Shown here: in pieces, positions 51,771 to 59,651 of the stretch
Numbering within the stretch: the first letter of the stretch is position 1
Layout of the letters: the number at the start of each line of letters is the position of its first letter
From: Mesobacillus harenae
Lineage (GTDB): Bacteria; Bacillota; Bacilli; Bacillales; Cytobacillaceae
Direction: 5' to 3'
NCBI RefSeq assembly: GCF_013343715.1
Contig: NZ_JABUNR010000004.1
Location: 124,001-188,000 of the forward strand
DNA: 64,000 bases
Translations under genes and position numbers: made by a program
Notes under the pieces: model-generated
Databases searched by the model: none
Seen by the model: the letters and a program-made list of their open reading frames with translations, nothing else
Told to the model about the DNA's origin: nothing

Positions 51771-52637
51771 ATGTCTCTAGAACAATACACAGGACAAATT
51801 ATTGAATTGGATGTAGCAAGGATCGTTGATTTCGGCTACTTTTTAACAGATGGGGAGGAAGATGTCTTACTTCATAAAAATGAGACTGACCAGGAATTTC
51901 AGGAGGGCGATAAAGTAACAGCCTTTTTATATGTGGATTCCCAAGGAAGGCTGTCAGCAACCACTACTATGCCAGCCGTAACTGTCGGAAAATATGAATG
52001 GGTTCCAGTTGTAGACGTGAACGATGGAATCGGCGTTTTCCTTGATATAGGAATTAGCAAAGATATTTTACTCGGAGAGGAAGATCTGCCCGCTTTAAGG
52101 TCGGTTTGGCCAGAAAAAGGGGACATGTTGTTTATTACATTGAGAGTCAATCGCAATAACTTGATATATGCCCGAATGGCGAGCGATCAAGTTATTCAGG
52201 AAATTTCCCGTGAAGCAAGGCGTGAGGATTTTAACAAAAACGTTCATGGCTATATCTACAGAACTGCTAAAGTGGGAAGCTGGGTTTCAACGGTTGATGG
52301 CTTCAAAGGCTTTATACATGAATCACAGCGCAAAACTGAACCGCGGCTTGGCGAAAAGATAGAGGGCAGAATCATTGATATAAAAGAAGATGGGACTGTC
52401 AACATCTCCATGCTGCCTCGTAAACAAGAGTCACTTGACGAAGATACGGAAAAACTTATTGCCTATTTGGAAATGAGAAATGGGGCAATGCCCTATGGTG
52501 ACAAAAGCATGGCGGAGGATATACAAGTACGCTTCAATATGAGCAAGGGCTCATTTAAAAGGGCTCTCGGCAGGCTGATGAAAGAAGGTCGGGTTTACCA
52601 AAAAGATGGCTGGACCTATATTAAAGAAGAAAAGTAG
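51771..52637 (+). CDS. yitL: S1 RNA-binding protein CvfB/YitL
   Basis: A 288-residue RNA-binding protein with three OB/S1-like segments and a C-terminal winged helix (SKGSFKRALGRLMKEGRVYQ). The second S1 contains YEWVPVVDVNDGIGVFLDIG near residue 70 and the third VSTVDGFKGFIHESQR near residue 173. CvfB is a virulence-related post-transcriptional regulator in staphylococci; YitL is its Bacillus homologue. CAGGAGG precedes the ATG. The gene ends at a strong terminator. Confidence 0.87.
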   Translation: MSLEQYTGQIIELDVARIVDFGYFLTDGEEDVLLHKNETDQEFQEGDKVTAFLYVDSQGRLSATTTMPAVTVGKYEWVPVVDVNDGIGVFLDIGISKDILLGEEDLPALRSVWPEKGDMLFITLRVNRNNLIYARMASDQVIQEISREARREDFNKNVHGYIYRTAKVGSWVSTVDGFKGFIHESQRKTEPRLGEKIEGRIIDIKEDGTVNISMLPRKQESLDEDTEKLIAYLEMRNGAMPYGDKSMAEDIQVRFNMSKGSFKRALGRLMKEGRVYQKDGWTYIKEEK

Positions 52638-52670
52638 AGCAGGCTATAAAGCCCGCTCTACTTTTTTAGT
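52635..52670 (+). terminator. Terminator after yitL
   Basis: GTAGAGC-GGC pairs with GCC-GCTCTAC around TATAAA with one mismatch, followed by six T. Confidence 0.8.
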
Positions 52671-52723
52671 TATAGGAAGGTATAACATTCTCCGCAGCTC
52701 TGCAAACTTAACTACAGTCCTTT

Positions 52724-53310
52724 GCATTCGGACTCGTCCGAGCCAATTCCATCCTGTGCTGTCCGAATAAGCCCGGCATTCGGACTCGTCCGAGCCAATT
52801 CCAGCCTGTGCTGTCCGAATAAGTCCGGCAATCGGACTCGTCCGAGCCAATTCCATCTTGCGCTGTCCGAATAAGTCCTGCATTCGGACTCGTCCGAGCC
52901 AATTCCATCCTGCGCTGTCCGAATAAGCCCGGCATTCGGACTCGTCCGAGCCAATTCCATCCTGTGCTGTCCGAATAAGTCCTGCATTCGGACTCGTCCG
53001 AGCCAATTCCATCCTGTGCTGTCCGAATAAGCCCGGCATTCGGACTCGTCCGAGCCAATTCCATCCTGTGCTGTCCGAATAAGTCCTGCATTCGGACTCG
53101 TCCGAGCCAATTCCATCCTGTGCTGTCCGAATAAGCCAAGCATTCGGACTCGTCCGAGCCAATTCCATCCTGTGCTGTCCGAATAAGCCAAGCATTCGGA
53201 CTCGTCCGAGCCAATTCCATCCTGTGCTGTCCGAATAAGCCCGCATTCGGACTCGTCCGAGCCAATTCCATCCTGCGCTGTCCGAATAAGCCCGGCATTC
53301 GGACTCGCGT
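52724..53310. repeat. Tandem repeat, 52-bp unit, 12 starts
   Basis: The 52-bp unit (GCATTCGGACTCGTCCGAGC, then CAATTCCATCCTGTGCTG, then TCCGAATAAGCCCG) starts at 52724, 52776, 52828, 52880, 52932, 52984, 53036, 53088, 53140, 53192, 53243 and 53295; one unit is 51 bp. The last unit is cut after GGACTCG. Each unit can form two hairpins that share one arm: GTCCGAAT with ATTCGGAC (9-base loop) and TCGGAC with GTCCGA (2-base loop). The spacer before GCATT alternates between AAGCCCG and AAGTCCT. It lies between convergent genes. Because 52 is not a multiple of three, the three minus-strand frames are all open; I judge them non-coding. Confidence 0.92.
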
Positions 53311-53413
53311 CAGTCATAGCCCGCCAATCAAGTCCAAACAGAATCACAAATGAACGGCATGCTTGATCATTTCGGTTAAGAGGCTCCACTCATGTTTCCC
53401 TTGAAGAGACGTA

Positions 53414-53545
53414 TTACAGGTGGTCTGTTTTCTTTGAAAATTGCTTTTTACCAGCTTTGCGGTTTTTTTCGCGAAGCATATTCTTTTCGTGTCGCATTGC
53501 ATTATGATCTTGAGCCTTTTTATCATTGTCAGAAGTATGTGGCAT
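53414..53545 (-). CDS. Small conserved Lys-rich protein (DUF3941-like)
   Basis: A 43-residue hydrophilic peptide beginning MPHTSDNDKKAQDHNAMRHE and ending KKQFSKKTDHL. Its ribosome site AAAGGGG lies about 9 bases upstream. It resembles DUF3941 peptides found beside degV/yitS in Bacillaceae, from memory. No membrane segment, cysteine or signal. Function unknown. Confidence 0.6.
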   Translation of the reverse strand: MPHTSDNDKKAQDHNAMRHEKNMLREKNRKAGKKQFSKKTDHL

Positions 53546-53615
53546 TGAAAAAACCCCTTTCAGTTAAGTAAGAGTGTACAGCTTTAGCTTTACCTTAACA
53601 GAAAGGAGTATGTAA

Positions 53616-54473
53616 CTAGAAAGTTTTGTTTAGAAAGAAAATAGCAAACGTGCCGGGTCCGGTATGGGAGCCAACAGCAGCTCCTATTGATGTGATCTCT
53701 ACAGTTTTTGTGCCAAATTCCTGTTCAATCATTTTTTTAATCTCGAGTGCAGTGGCCATGTCATCAGCATGGCTGATTCCCACAGTCTGCATTCCCAAAT
53801 CGGTACCGCGTTCTTTCATTACTTCAATGACTCGGCGAAGTAATTTCTTCCTGCCGCGAATTTTCTCAATGGGAACTAATTTTCCATCTTCGACATTAAG
53901 CAGCGGTTTAATGTTTAAAAGTCCTCCTAAGAAAGCAGAGGCTTTTGATACACGGCCACCTTTTGCCAGATAGTCAAGGTCATCAACTGAAAATAAATGT
54001 TCCATCGCTTCAGCTCGAAAGTTAATATCTTTTAGAATCTCTTCTTTTGAAACATTTTCTTTTGCCAGACGAGCAGCCTCCATTACGATAAGCCCCTGCC
54101 CAAGTGAAGCACACTTAGTGTCTACAATCGTTAGGGAGAACTCAGGGAATTTTTCTTTAACCTGTTCAAGCATCATAACAGCGGTTTGATATGTTCCTGA
54201 TAACTTAGAGGAGAAAGCTATATAAATTCCATCTTCTTTGTTTTTCGCCATTTCAGTAAAAGCTTCTTCGAATGCAGCAGGAGAAACCTGTGAGGTTTTT
54301 GGATGCTGGCCTTCTCGAATGGCTGCATACACCTCATCAGGCTGAATCGTTTTCAGATCCTCGTATTCTTTTTCATGTAGCTGAACTTTTAAAGGAAAAA
54401 GAGTAACATTGTTATTTTTGAAGAAACTTAGAGGTAAATCACTTGCACTGTCAGAAAGAATTTTGACTGACAT
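53616..54473 (-). CDS. yitS: DegV-family fatty-acid-binding protein (YitS)
   Basis: A 285-residue DegV protein. It starts VKILSDSASDLPLSFFKNNN, has KTSQVSPAAFEEAF near residue 75, YIAFSSKLSGTYQTA near residue 96, the DDLDYLAKGGRVSKASAFLG near residue 163 and a C-terminal GAAVGSHTGPGTFAIFF motif. DegV/FakB proteins bind a single fatty acid and present it to the FakA kinase. The ATG at 54473 is chosen, with AGGTGA upstream; the codon at 54485 overlaps. It is divergent from yitT. Confidence 0.9.
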   Translation of the reverse strand: MSVKILSDSASDLPLSFFKNNNVTLFPLKVQLHEKEYEDLKTIQPDEVYAAIREGQHPKTSQVSPAAFEEAFTEMAKNKEDGIYIAFSSKLSGTYQTAVMMLEQVKEKFPEFSLTIVDTKCASLGQGLIVMEAARLAKENVSKEEILKDINFRAEAMEHLFSVDDLDYLAKGGRVSKASAFLGGLLNIKPLLNVEDGKLVPIEKIRGRKKLLRRVIEVMKERGTDLGMQTVGISHADDMATALEIKKMIEQEFGTKTVEITSIGAAVGSHTGPGTFAIFFLNKTF

Positions 54474-54604
54474 ATTTCCGTTCACCTGCTTTCAGACATA
54501 TATGATATAAGTTTATCGGTTTCATTAAAAAAATACAATTCCTAGTACTGTTATGGCCCACAATTGGGTATGAGAACATGGTAATAGATATGAGGGGGAT
54601 TTTG

Positions 54605-55447
54605 ATGATCTGGTTAGAAACAAAGAAATTGATTGTAGTATTAATCGGAGCATTGTTAAATGCTGTCGCACTAAATTATTTCTTAATACCTGCAAATGTG
54701 TATGCAAGCGGATTTACGGGCTTTGCCCAATTAATTTCAAGTATTCTGGGGGAATTTGCTCCATTTAACATTTCAACTGGGATCTTGCTGCTATTGTTAA
54801 ATATTCCAGTTACGATATTGGGCTGGAAAAAGGTCGGCAAATCCTTTACGCTATACAGCTTCATTAGTGTAGTGTTAATGTCGTTCTTCCTTGAAGTAAT
54901 CCCAATTCAAAAGGTATCTGATGATATTCTGTTAAATACCGTCTTCGGGGGCGTCATAGCAGCAATTGGGGTAGGGTTCACCCTAAAATGGGGAGCCTCG
55001 ACTGGCGGAATGGATATTGTCGCCATGGTGTTATCCAGAATGAAAGATAAACCTGTTGGTACATATTTCTTCGCCTTAAATGCCATCATTATAGTAACGG
55101 CTGGTTTCTTATACGGCTGGGAGAAAGCTCTTTATACTCTTGTACAGCTTTATGTATCCACAAGGGTGATCGATGCAATTCACACACGCCATGAGAAGTT
55201 GACGGCGATGATTGTTACAAAGAAGTCGGAGGAACTAAAAAAAGCTATTCATGATCGCTTGGTTCGAGGGATAACAACTTTGCCAGCCAAGGGTGCTTTT
55301 ACGAATGAACCGAAGGAAATGATGATTATCGTAGTCACCCGATATGAATTATTTGACCTTGAAAGGATTATTAAAGAAGTGGATCCGACCGCGTTCACAA
55401 ACATTGTTCAAACCACAGGCATTTTCGGATTCTTTCGGCGCGAATAG
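54605..55447 (+). CDS. yitT: YitT-family membrane protein (DUF161/DUF2179)
   Basis: A 280-residue protein with five to six membrane helices in its first 190 residues (LIVVLIGALLNAVALNYFLI, GFTLKWGASTGGMDIVAMVL) and a soluble C-terminal DUF2179 domain (EELKKAIHDRLVRGITTLPA, IIVVTRYELFDLERIIKEVD). Function is not defined. The ATG at 54605 has GAGGGGG 6-7 bases upstream and gives 280 residues as in B. subtilis; the ATG at 54578 has no ribosome site. Confidence 0.9.
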   Translation: MIWLETKKLIVVLIGALLNAVALNYFLIPANVYASGFTGFAQLISSILGEFAPFNISTGILLLLLNIPVTILGWKKVGKSFTLYSFISVVLMSFFLEVIPIQKVSDDILLNTVFGGVIAAIGVGFTLKWGASTGGMDIVAMVLSRMKDKPVGTYFFALNAIIIVTAGFLYGWEKALYTLVQLYVSTRVIDAIHTRHEKLTAMIVTKKSEELKKAIHDRLVRGITTLPAKGAFTNEPKEMMIIVVTRYELFDLERIIKEVDPTAFTNIVQTTGIFGFFRRE

Positions 55448-55468
55448 GGATACTGGAGGTGAATTTTA

Positions 55469-56251
55469 ATGAGAAGTTTGGCTATATACTCTTTCCTAAT
55501 GCTGCTTATATTTTTTCAAAGCCCAGGGTTAGCGGCAGTACAAGAAGATAGAGATCAGCAAGAATTCACGTTTTTTGCAGAGCCTGTTGTGCTGCCCGAC
55601 CGCATTGACTTTGAATTAGCCCTGACTAACGAGGGTGAAGATCCGCTTACTTTTGTTTTTCCAAGCTCACAGAAATATGAAATTTTGGTTAATGATAAGG
55701 GGGGCGAGACGGTCTTTAGGTATTCCGCTGATAAAATGTTTAGTCAGGCACTTCAAAAGATAACACTCGCCCCAAACCAGACAGTATCCTGGACTGAGGA
55801 ATGGAATTTTCAATCAACCGGGACAGATATGAAGCCGGGTGAATATCAGGTGGTTGCAAAACTAAAAGCAACCAAGGTCGATGGTAAAGCGATTAGTGAT
55901 AATCAAAAGCTTACAAGCCGATCGACATTCCTTATCCCAGGAGAAATCCAGATATATAAAAACCTAATAGTAAAAGGGGAACAGGGGAATTATCAAGTTA
56001 CCGGCCGGGTTAGACCGTTAGGGGGCAAATTATTCTACACAGTCGAGGACGGACACAATGAACTTATTGCTGAGACAGTGGTCAAAACGAAGACAAAATA
56101 TCCTCAATGGTCAGATTTATCTCTAAGCATCAGTATAAAAGAAAGCAGACTTCCTTCGAACGGAACCTTAGTCCTTCACCTATATGAAAAGGCCGGGCAG
56201 GATGGGGAAATGATTCATACATGTCCAGTTGTATTAGAGAAGTTCTATTGA
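55469..56251 (+). CDS. Secreted BsuPI-domain protein (Ipi-like)
   Basis: A 260-residue protein with a signal peptide (LAIYSFLMLLIFFQSPGLAA) and a BsuPI domain (FELALTNEGEDPLTFVFPSS, then LAPNQTVSWTEEWNFQ). In B. subtilis the related Ipi is an intracellular proteinase inhibitor next to yitT; this one has a signal peptide and a second beta-rich domain (residues about 165-255, YQVTGRVRPLGGKLFYTVED), so it is exported and about twice as long. It may protect against proteases at the cell surface, but this is inference. GGAGGTGA precedes the ATG. Confidence 0.8.
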   Translation: MRSLAIYSFLMLLIFFQSPGLAAVQEDRDQQEFTFFAEPVVLPDRIDFELALTNEGEDPLTFVFPSSQKYEILVNDKGGETVFRYSADKMFSQALQKITLAPNQTVSWTEEWNFQSTGTDMKPGEYQVVAKLKATKVDGKAISDNQKLTSRSTFLIPGEIQIYKNLIVKGEQGNYQVTGRVRPLGGKLFYTVEDGHNELIAETVVKTKTKYPQWSDLSLSISIKESRLPSNGTLVLHLYEKAGQDGEMIHTCPVVLEKFY

Positions 56252-56266
56252 GATCCATCAGGAAGG

Positions 56267-56300
56267 CAAAAAGGACAGCCATAGAGAGCTGTCCTTTTTG
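56267..56300. terminator. Bidirectional terminator after the BsuPI gene
   Basis: CAAAAAGGACAGC and GCTGTCCTTTTTG form a perfect 13-bp stem around CATAGAGA. It serves the BsuPI gene and the convergent small genes. Confidence 0.85.
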
Positions 56301-56305
56301 CTTGC

Positions 56306-56491
56306 TTATTTCAATGTATCAAGCTCGTTTTGGTAGTGTCGAAGCTGCTCTTGCTCGGCACGCGTCGTATTGGCATAGGCTGAGGAAAGGGCATTCTCTG
56401 CAGTAGCTACTGCTCTATGCTGGTATTCAGCTGGGGCTTGTTTTGCAAGCTCTACAGACCTTCTAGCTTCCTGAAACAGTCTGTTGCCCAT
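56306..56491 (-). CDS. Small DUF3813-like protein (YitR/YizC-region)
   Basis: A 61-residue soluble helical protein (GNRLFQEARRSVELAKQAPA, then ENALSSAYANTTRAEQEQL). It looks like the DUF3813 family of small Bacillus proteins; function unknown. AGGAGGGG lies upstream inside the 3' end of the preceding small gene, two bases after its stop, so it is translated from the same mRNA. Confidence 0.7.
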   Translation of the reverse strand: MGNRLFQEARRSVELAKQAPAEYQHRAVATAENALSSAYANTTRAEQEQLRHYQNELDTLK

Positions 56492-56493
56492 CT

Positions 56494-56646
56494 TTAAACC
56501 CCTCCTAACGAGGATCTTTCCATATCAGCCAATTTTCTTGCTTCTGCCTCTGCGTAGGTCGTGTGGTAAGGGATACGTTTATCATGTTTGGAAACTGTAT
56601 CTACTCCATACTGAACAAAACGTTTCGACTTATTGCGTTTACCCAC
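56494..56646 (-). CDS. 50-residue conserved small protein
   Basis: A GTG at 56646 with GGAGGG six bases upstream opens a 50-residue basic protein starting GKRNKSKRFVQYGVDTVSKH and ending ADMERSSLGGV. A longer frame reading from 56766 has no ribosome site and hydrophobic nonsense at its start, so I do not use it. The Y-H-T-T-Y-A-E-A-E-A-R-K-L pattern looks genuine. I cannot name a family. Confidence 0.6.
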   Translation of the reverse strand: MGKRNKSKRFVQYGVDTVSKHDKRIPYHTTYAEAEARKLADMERSSLGGV

Positions 56647-56781
56647 ATGAATCCCTCCAGATCGAGCTTGATTTTGAAACAGTGGAACTGTCTCACTCGT
56701 AGTATGTGCATCAGAAAACGAAACAACACAGAAAAACGAGAAAACATCGAAGAAGCAGTGACCCATGTTTTCGGATAAAGC

Positions 56782-57600
56782 TTAGAGTGCTTTTAAATTT
56801 AGAAAATCATTTAAATAAACCGCTATACCATCTTCTTCATTCGTTAAAGTTTGATCGTTGGCAATATTTTTCACTTCAGCAAGTGCATTTCCCATTGCGA
56901 TTCCCCTGCCTGCATATTCAAGCATATCCAGGTCATTATCCTCGTCTCCGAAAGCTATAATCCTGTCTTGAGGAATTTGAAAGTAATCAGATGCCCGCTT
57001 AAGGCCGACCGCTTTATTTAATCCGAACTTTACGATTTCAACGACATGCCAAGGTGCTGCCCACCGGCGATGGTCAATTACTTCAGCATGAACAGCTGAT
57101 AAATGCTGACGGATTTTTTTTACATCATCCTCATCTGAATGAATAAGCATACTTGTTGGGGATTCTTGCAAAAACCTCCTCAAATCGCCCGTAGTAACAT
57201 TCGGCTGGCCCATATTAAAAATATCAAGAAGCTTTTCATCATGATAATGAAAATAGACATCATCAATTACTTCAGCAATTATATTATGGAATTTGTAATC
57301 CTCAAGAGCCTCTACAATATCCTTAGCAACTTTGATATCTAACGGAGAGTGGTGAACTCCGAATTTCTCGTCAAGCGGATGGTGCATAAAGGCTCCGTTA
57401 AAGTTGACAATTGGTGTATCCAATCCAAGCTGGTGGTAATACATTTCACTTGAACGAAATGGGCGGCCGGTTGCGATCATCACGATATGGCCTTCTTCGC
57501 GCGCTTTTTTGATTACACGCTTATTGGTTTCTGAGATGGTCTTTTCGTCTGTTAATAAAGTGCCATCTAAATCTAATGCAATTAAATGTTTCTCAGCCAT
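56782..57600 (-). CDS. yitU: Cof-type HAD phosphatase YitU
   Basis: A 272-residue haloacid-dehalogenase hydrolase of the Cof/IIB type. Motif I is LIALDLDGTLLTDEKTIS near residue 6, motif II VMIATGRPFRSSE near residue 40, motif III lysine in KAVGLKRASDYF near residue 195 and motif IV IAFGDEDNDLDMLEYAG near residue 215. It removes phosphate from small substrates such as FMN or sugar phosphates. B. subtilis YitU is a flavin mononucleotide phosphatase candidate. AAGAGGGAG precedes the ATG. Confidence 0.9.
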   Translation of the reverse strand: MAEKHLIALDLDGTLLTDEKTISETNKRVIKKAREEGHIVMIATGRPFRSSEMYYHQLGLDTPIVNFNGAFMHHPLDEKFGVHHSPLDIKVAKDIVEALEDYKFHNIIAEVIDDVYFHYHDEKLLDIFNMGQPNVTTGDLRRFLQESPTSMLIHSDEDDVKKIRQHLSAVHAEVIDHRRWAAPWHVVEIVKFGLNKAVGLKRASDYFQIPQDRIIAFGDEDNDLDMLEYAGRGIAMGNALAEVKNIANDQTLTNEEDGIAVYLNDFLNLKAL

Positions 57601-57928
57601 AAATACTCCCTCTTCTAGAAAATTTTCGAATTTAAAGTGTTAAACTTTAGGTTAGTAAGCGATATGCATGATAGACTCATTTATATAAAAAAAGCAGTAA
57701 CTCTAAAATGCCCAACAGAAATTCCTTATATATTATAAAAGGTTCTGTTAAAGAAGATGTAGATTTTTAGCAGTGTTGCCAGCGGAAGGCATACACTTGG
57801 AACGAAAATCAACAGCTAACAGAGCGAATAAAAAAGGAACCTGTTATTACACTATGATAACCATTTTAACTAACTTGTTGAGAAAAACATATTTTCAAGC
57901 ATTTAAATAGTGTCTGGAGGATAAAAAG
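57601..57928. repeat. Spacer with internally deleted dispersed repeat
   Basis: About 330 bases between divergent yitU and yitV. At 57739-57828 GGTTCTGTTAAAG, CCAGCGGAAGGC and TCAACAGCTAACAGAGC look like the joined ends of the family seen at 1.7 and 11.6 kb, with the GC-rich core lost. No gene is present. Confidence 0.4.
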
Positions 57929-58696
57929 TTGATTGTCGTTGAAAATAAGCTTATTGAACATATTCCCGTTCTTCACATTGCAAAACAAGACCAATTTTCT
58001 GAAAAGCTTCCGCTAGTACTTTTTTTACATGGGTTTGGAAGTGCGAAAGAAAATAACCTGCACTACGCTTATTTGCTGGCTGAAAAAGGATTTAGAGTGA
58101 TGCTGCCTGAGGCCCTGCATCACGGCGAGAGAAGCAGCGAGTATCAAAAAAGCGAGTTGAACAGCCGCTTTTGGGAAGTTGTTATAAATTCTATCAAAGA
58201 TTTGAATATCATCAAAGAATATTCTGTTAATGAGGGAATAGCTGATGCTGAACGAATTGGCGCAGCAGGTACATCAATGGGGGGGATCGTAACCCTTGGT
58301 GCACTGACGCAGTATGAATGGATTAAAGCCGCCGTCAGTTTGATGGGAATGCCCTACTACGAGAAGTTTGCCCGCTGGCAGCTGAATGATTTGGAAAAGC
58401 AAGGGGTGAAGCTTTCTTTAACAGACAAACAAATAGCCTCCTTGTTAAATGAGGTTCGGAAGTATGATTTAACTCTGCAGCCCGAAAAGCTTAATGAACG
58501 TCCGCTTCTTTTTTGGCACGGTCAAAAGGACCCGGTTGTTCCATATTCTTTCACACACCAATTTTATCAGGAGATCACTGGTTTATATAAAATGAGCCCT
58601 GACAAATTGAAATTTATATCGGACGAAAAGGCAGAACATAAGGTCAGCCTGCTTGGAGTAAAAAGCACAGTTGACTGGTTTGTAGAATACCTTTAG
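57929..58696 (+). CDS. yitV: Alpha/beta hydrolase YitV (esterase)
   Basis: A 255-residue serine hydrolase. PLVLFLHGFGSAKENN near residue 26 gives the oxyanion loop, AAGTSMGGIVTLG near residue 112 the nucleophile elbow, FWHGQKDPVVPYSF near residue 193 the aspartate and EKAEHKVSL near residue 234 the histidine. It has no signal peptide. YitV-type enzymes are esterases of unknown natural substrate. TTG start with GGAGG 8 bases upstream. Confidence 0.88.
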   Translation: MIVVENKLIEHIPVLHIAKQDQFSEKLPLVLFLHGFGSAKENNLHYAYLLAEKGFRVMLPEALHHGERSSEYQKSELNSRFWEVVINSIKDLNIIKEYSVNEGIADAERIGAAGTSMGGIVTLGALTQYEWIKAAVSLMGMPYYEKFARWQLNDLEKQGVKLSLTDKQIASLLNEVRKYDLTLQPEKLNERPLLFWHGQKDPVVPYSFTHQFYQEITGLYKMSPDKLKFISDEKAEHKVSLLGVKSTVDWFVEYL

Positions 58697-58796
58697 GAAA
58701 TAGATGAGACCAATGAAAGCCGTTTGCTTTAAAAGGTGAAGTAACATTGTTATGATAGTAGTAATACCAAGTTTATACGAATGAGGAGTGAACAAA

Positions 58797-59108
58797 ATGG
58801 ATCAGGATTTAAAAGATAGCATAATGGGTGCCCTTGAAATGGTAATTGACCCTGAGCTGGGTGTAGATATTGTTAATCTTGGCTTAGTGTATGATGTGGA
58901 AATGGATGAAGAAGGCACAGCGACAGTCACAATGACGTTAACTTCAATGGGATGTCCGCTTGCAGGTACAATCGTTGACCAGGTTAAGGCATCCCTTGCC
59001 GATCTGCCAGAAGTAAAGGACACAGAGGTTAATATTGTGTTTAATCCTCCATGGTCAAAAGATAAGATGTCCCGCTATGCTAAAATTGCTTTGGGTGTTC
59101 GTGACTAA
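58797..59108 (+). CDS. yitW: MIP18/SufT-family Fe-S assembly protein YitW
   Basis: A 103-residue protein of the DUF59/PaaD family: DPELGVDIVNLGLVYDVEMD near residue 19, then TLTSMGCPLAGTIVDQVKAS near residue 48 with the conserved cysteine, and FNPPWSKDKMS near residue 86. SufT-type proteins help mature Fe-S proteins. The ATG at 58797 has GAGGAG 8 bases upstream; the GTG at 58788 overlaps it. It begins a two-gene unit with the DsrE-like gene next. Confidence 0.9.
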   Translation: MDQDLKDSIMGALEMVIDPELGVDIVNLGLVYDVEMDEEGTATVTMTLTSMGCPLAGTIVDQVKASLADLPEVKDTEVNIVFNPPWSKDKMSRYAKIALGVRD

Positions 59109-59128
59109 CCCAAACTTGGAGGAGAAAC

Positions 59129-59467
59129 ATGAAAAACAAAGTAATTTTGGTAAGCTCCGATCAACTCGGTAAAGGGGACAAAGAGCTAGGGGAAGGTGTT
59201 CTTGAAACGTTTTTTACTTTGTTGAAACAGAGGGAAGACCTTCCCAAAGCCGTCTTTTTTATGAACAGAGGCGTATTCACTTTAACAGATGAATCGTTTG
59301 CTTCTGTTCATTTGAAGGAACTTGAGTTAAAGGGTACAGAGATATTAGCATGCAAAACATGTGTTGACTATTATGGTCTTGCAGAAAAATTAACAGCAGG
59401 AAAGATCAGCGGCATGGGAGACTTTATCGAACTTGCTGCCAAATATGAAGTGATAACTATTGCTTAA
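59129..59467 (+). CDS. DsrE/YedF-like sulfurtransferase-family protein
   Basis: A 112-residue protein with the DsrE-like fold: VILVSSDQLGKGDKELGEGV near residue 5, AVFFMNRGVFTLTD near residue 42 and EILACKTCVDYYGLAEKL near residue 74, which holds two cysteines. It matches the C-terminal domain of selenium-metabolism YedF proteins but lacks the TusA-like N-terminal domain. Persulfide relay is plausible. It follows yitW by 20 bases, so both serve sulfur or Fe-S chemistry. AACTTGGAGGAG precedes the ATG. Confidence 0.8.
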   Translation: MKNKVILVSSDQLGKGDKELGEGVLETFFTLLKQREDLPKAVFFMNRGVFTLTDESFASVHLKELELKGTEILACKTCVDYYGLAEKLTAGKISGMGDFIELAAKYEVITIA

Positions 59468-59471
59468 AGGG

Positions 59472-59508
59472 AACAACAGCCTGGAATGAAAGAGGCTGTT
59501 GTTTTTTT
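59472..59508 (+). terminator. Terminator after the yitW unit
   Basis: AACAACAGCCT and AGGCTGTTGTT form a perfect 11-bp stem around GGAATGAAAG, followed by TTTTT. Confidence 0.85.
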
Positions 59509-59575
59509 GCGTTCTCTGAACCTGACTAGAGTAAGTCACAAAATTGTAAAGGTTGACTTAAATGAGAGCTGTTGT

Positions 59576-59618
59576 TGTGAGATAGTTCACTTATCTATAT
59601 TGTAAAACCTCCTATACT
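59576..59618 (+). promoter_or_regulatory. Fnr-box class II promoter of the radical SAM gene
   Basis: TGTGA-GATAGT-TCACT (59576-59591) is a near-perfect Crp/Fnr dyad. A TATACT -10 lies at 59613-59618. The dyad centre is 29.5 bp before the first base of the -10, which puts it at -41.5 if transcription starts seven bases after the hexamer. There is no good -35, typical for an activated promoter. An fnr gene lies 1.7 kb away. Confidence 0.72.
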
Positions 59619-59651
59619 TAAATTAGAGATTAAATATAGGAGGGGCAACAT

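Noticed and set aside
52724..53310. CRISPR array
   Set aside because: The whole 52-bp unit is repeated, without unique spacers, and no cas genes are present.
52644..53389. Three long overlapping minus-strand frames as repeat proteins
   Set aside because: They arise from a stop-free 52-bp repeat read in all registers; none has a ribosome site or a domain outside the repeat.
56494..56766. 90-residue form of the small gene before DUF3813
   Set aside because: The extra N-terminal 40 residues have no ribosome site; a GTG with GGAGGG inside the frame gives the convincing 50-residue protein.
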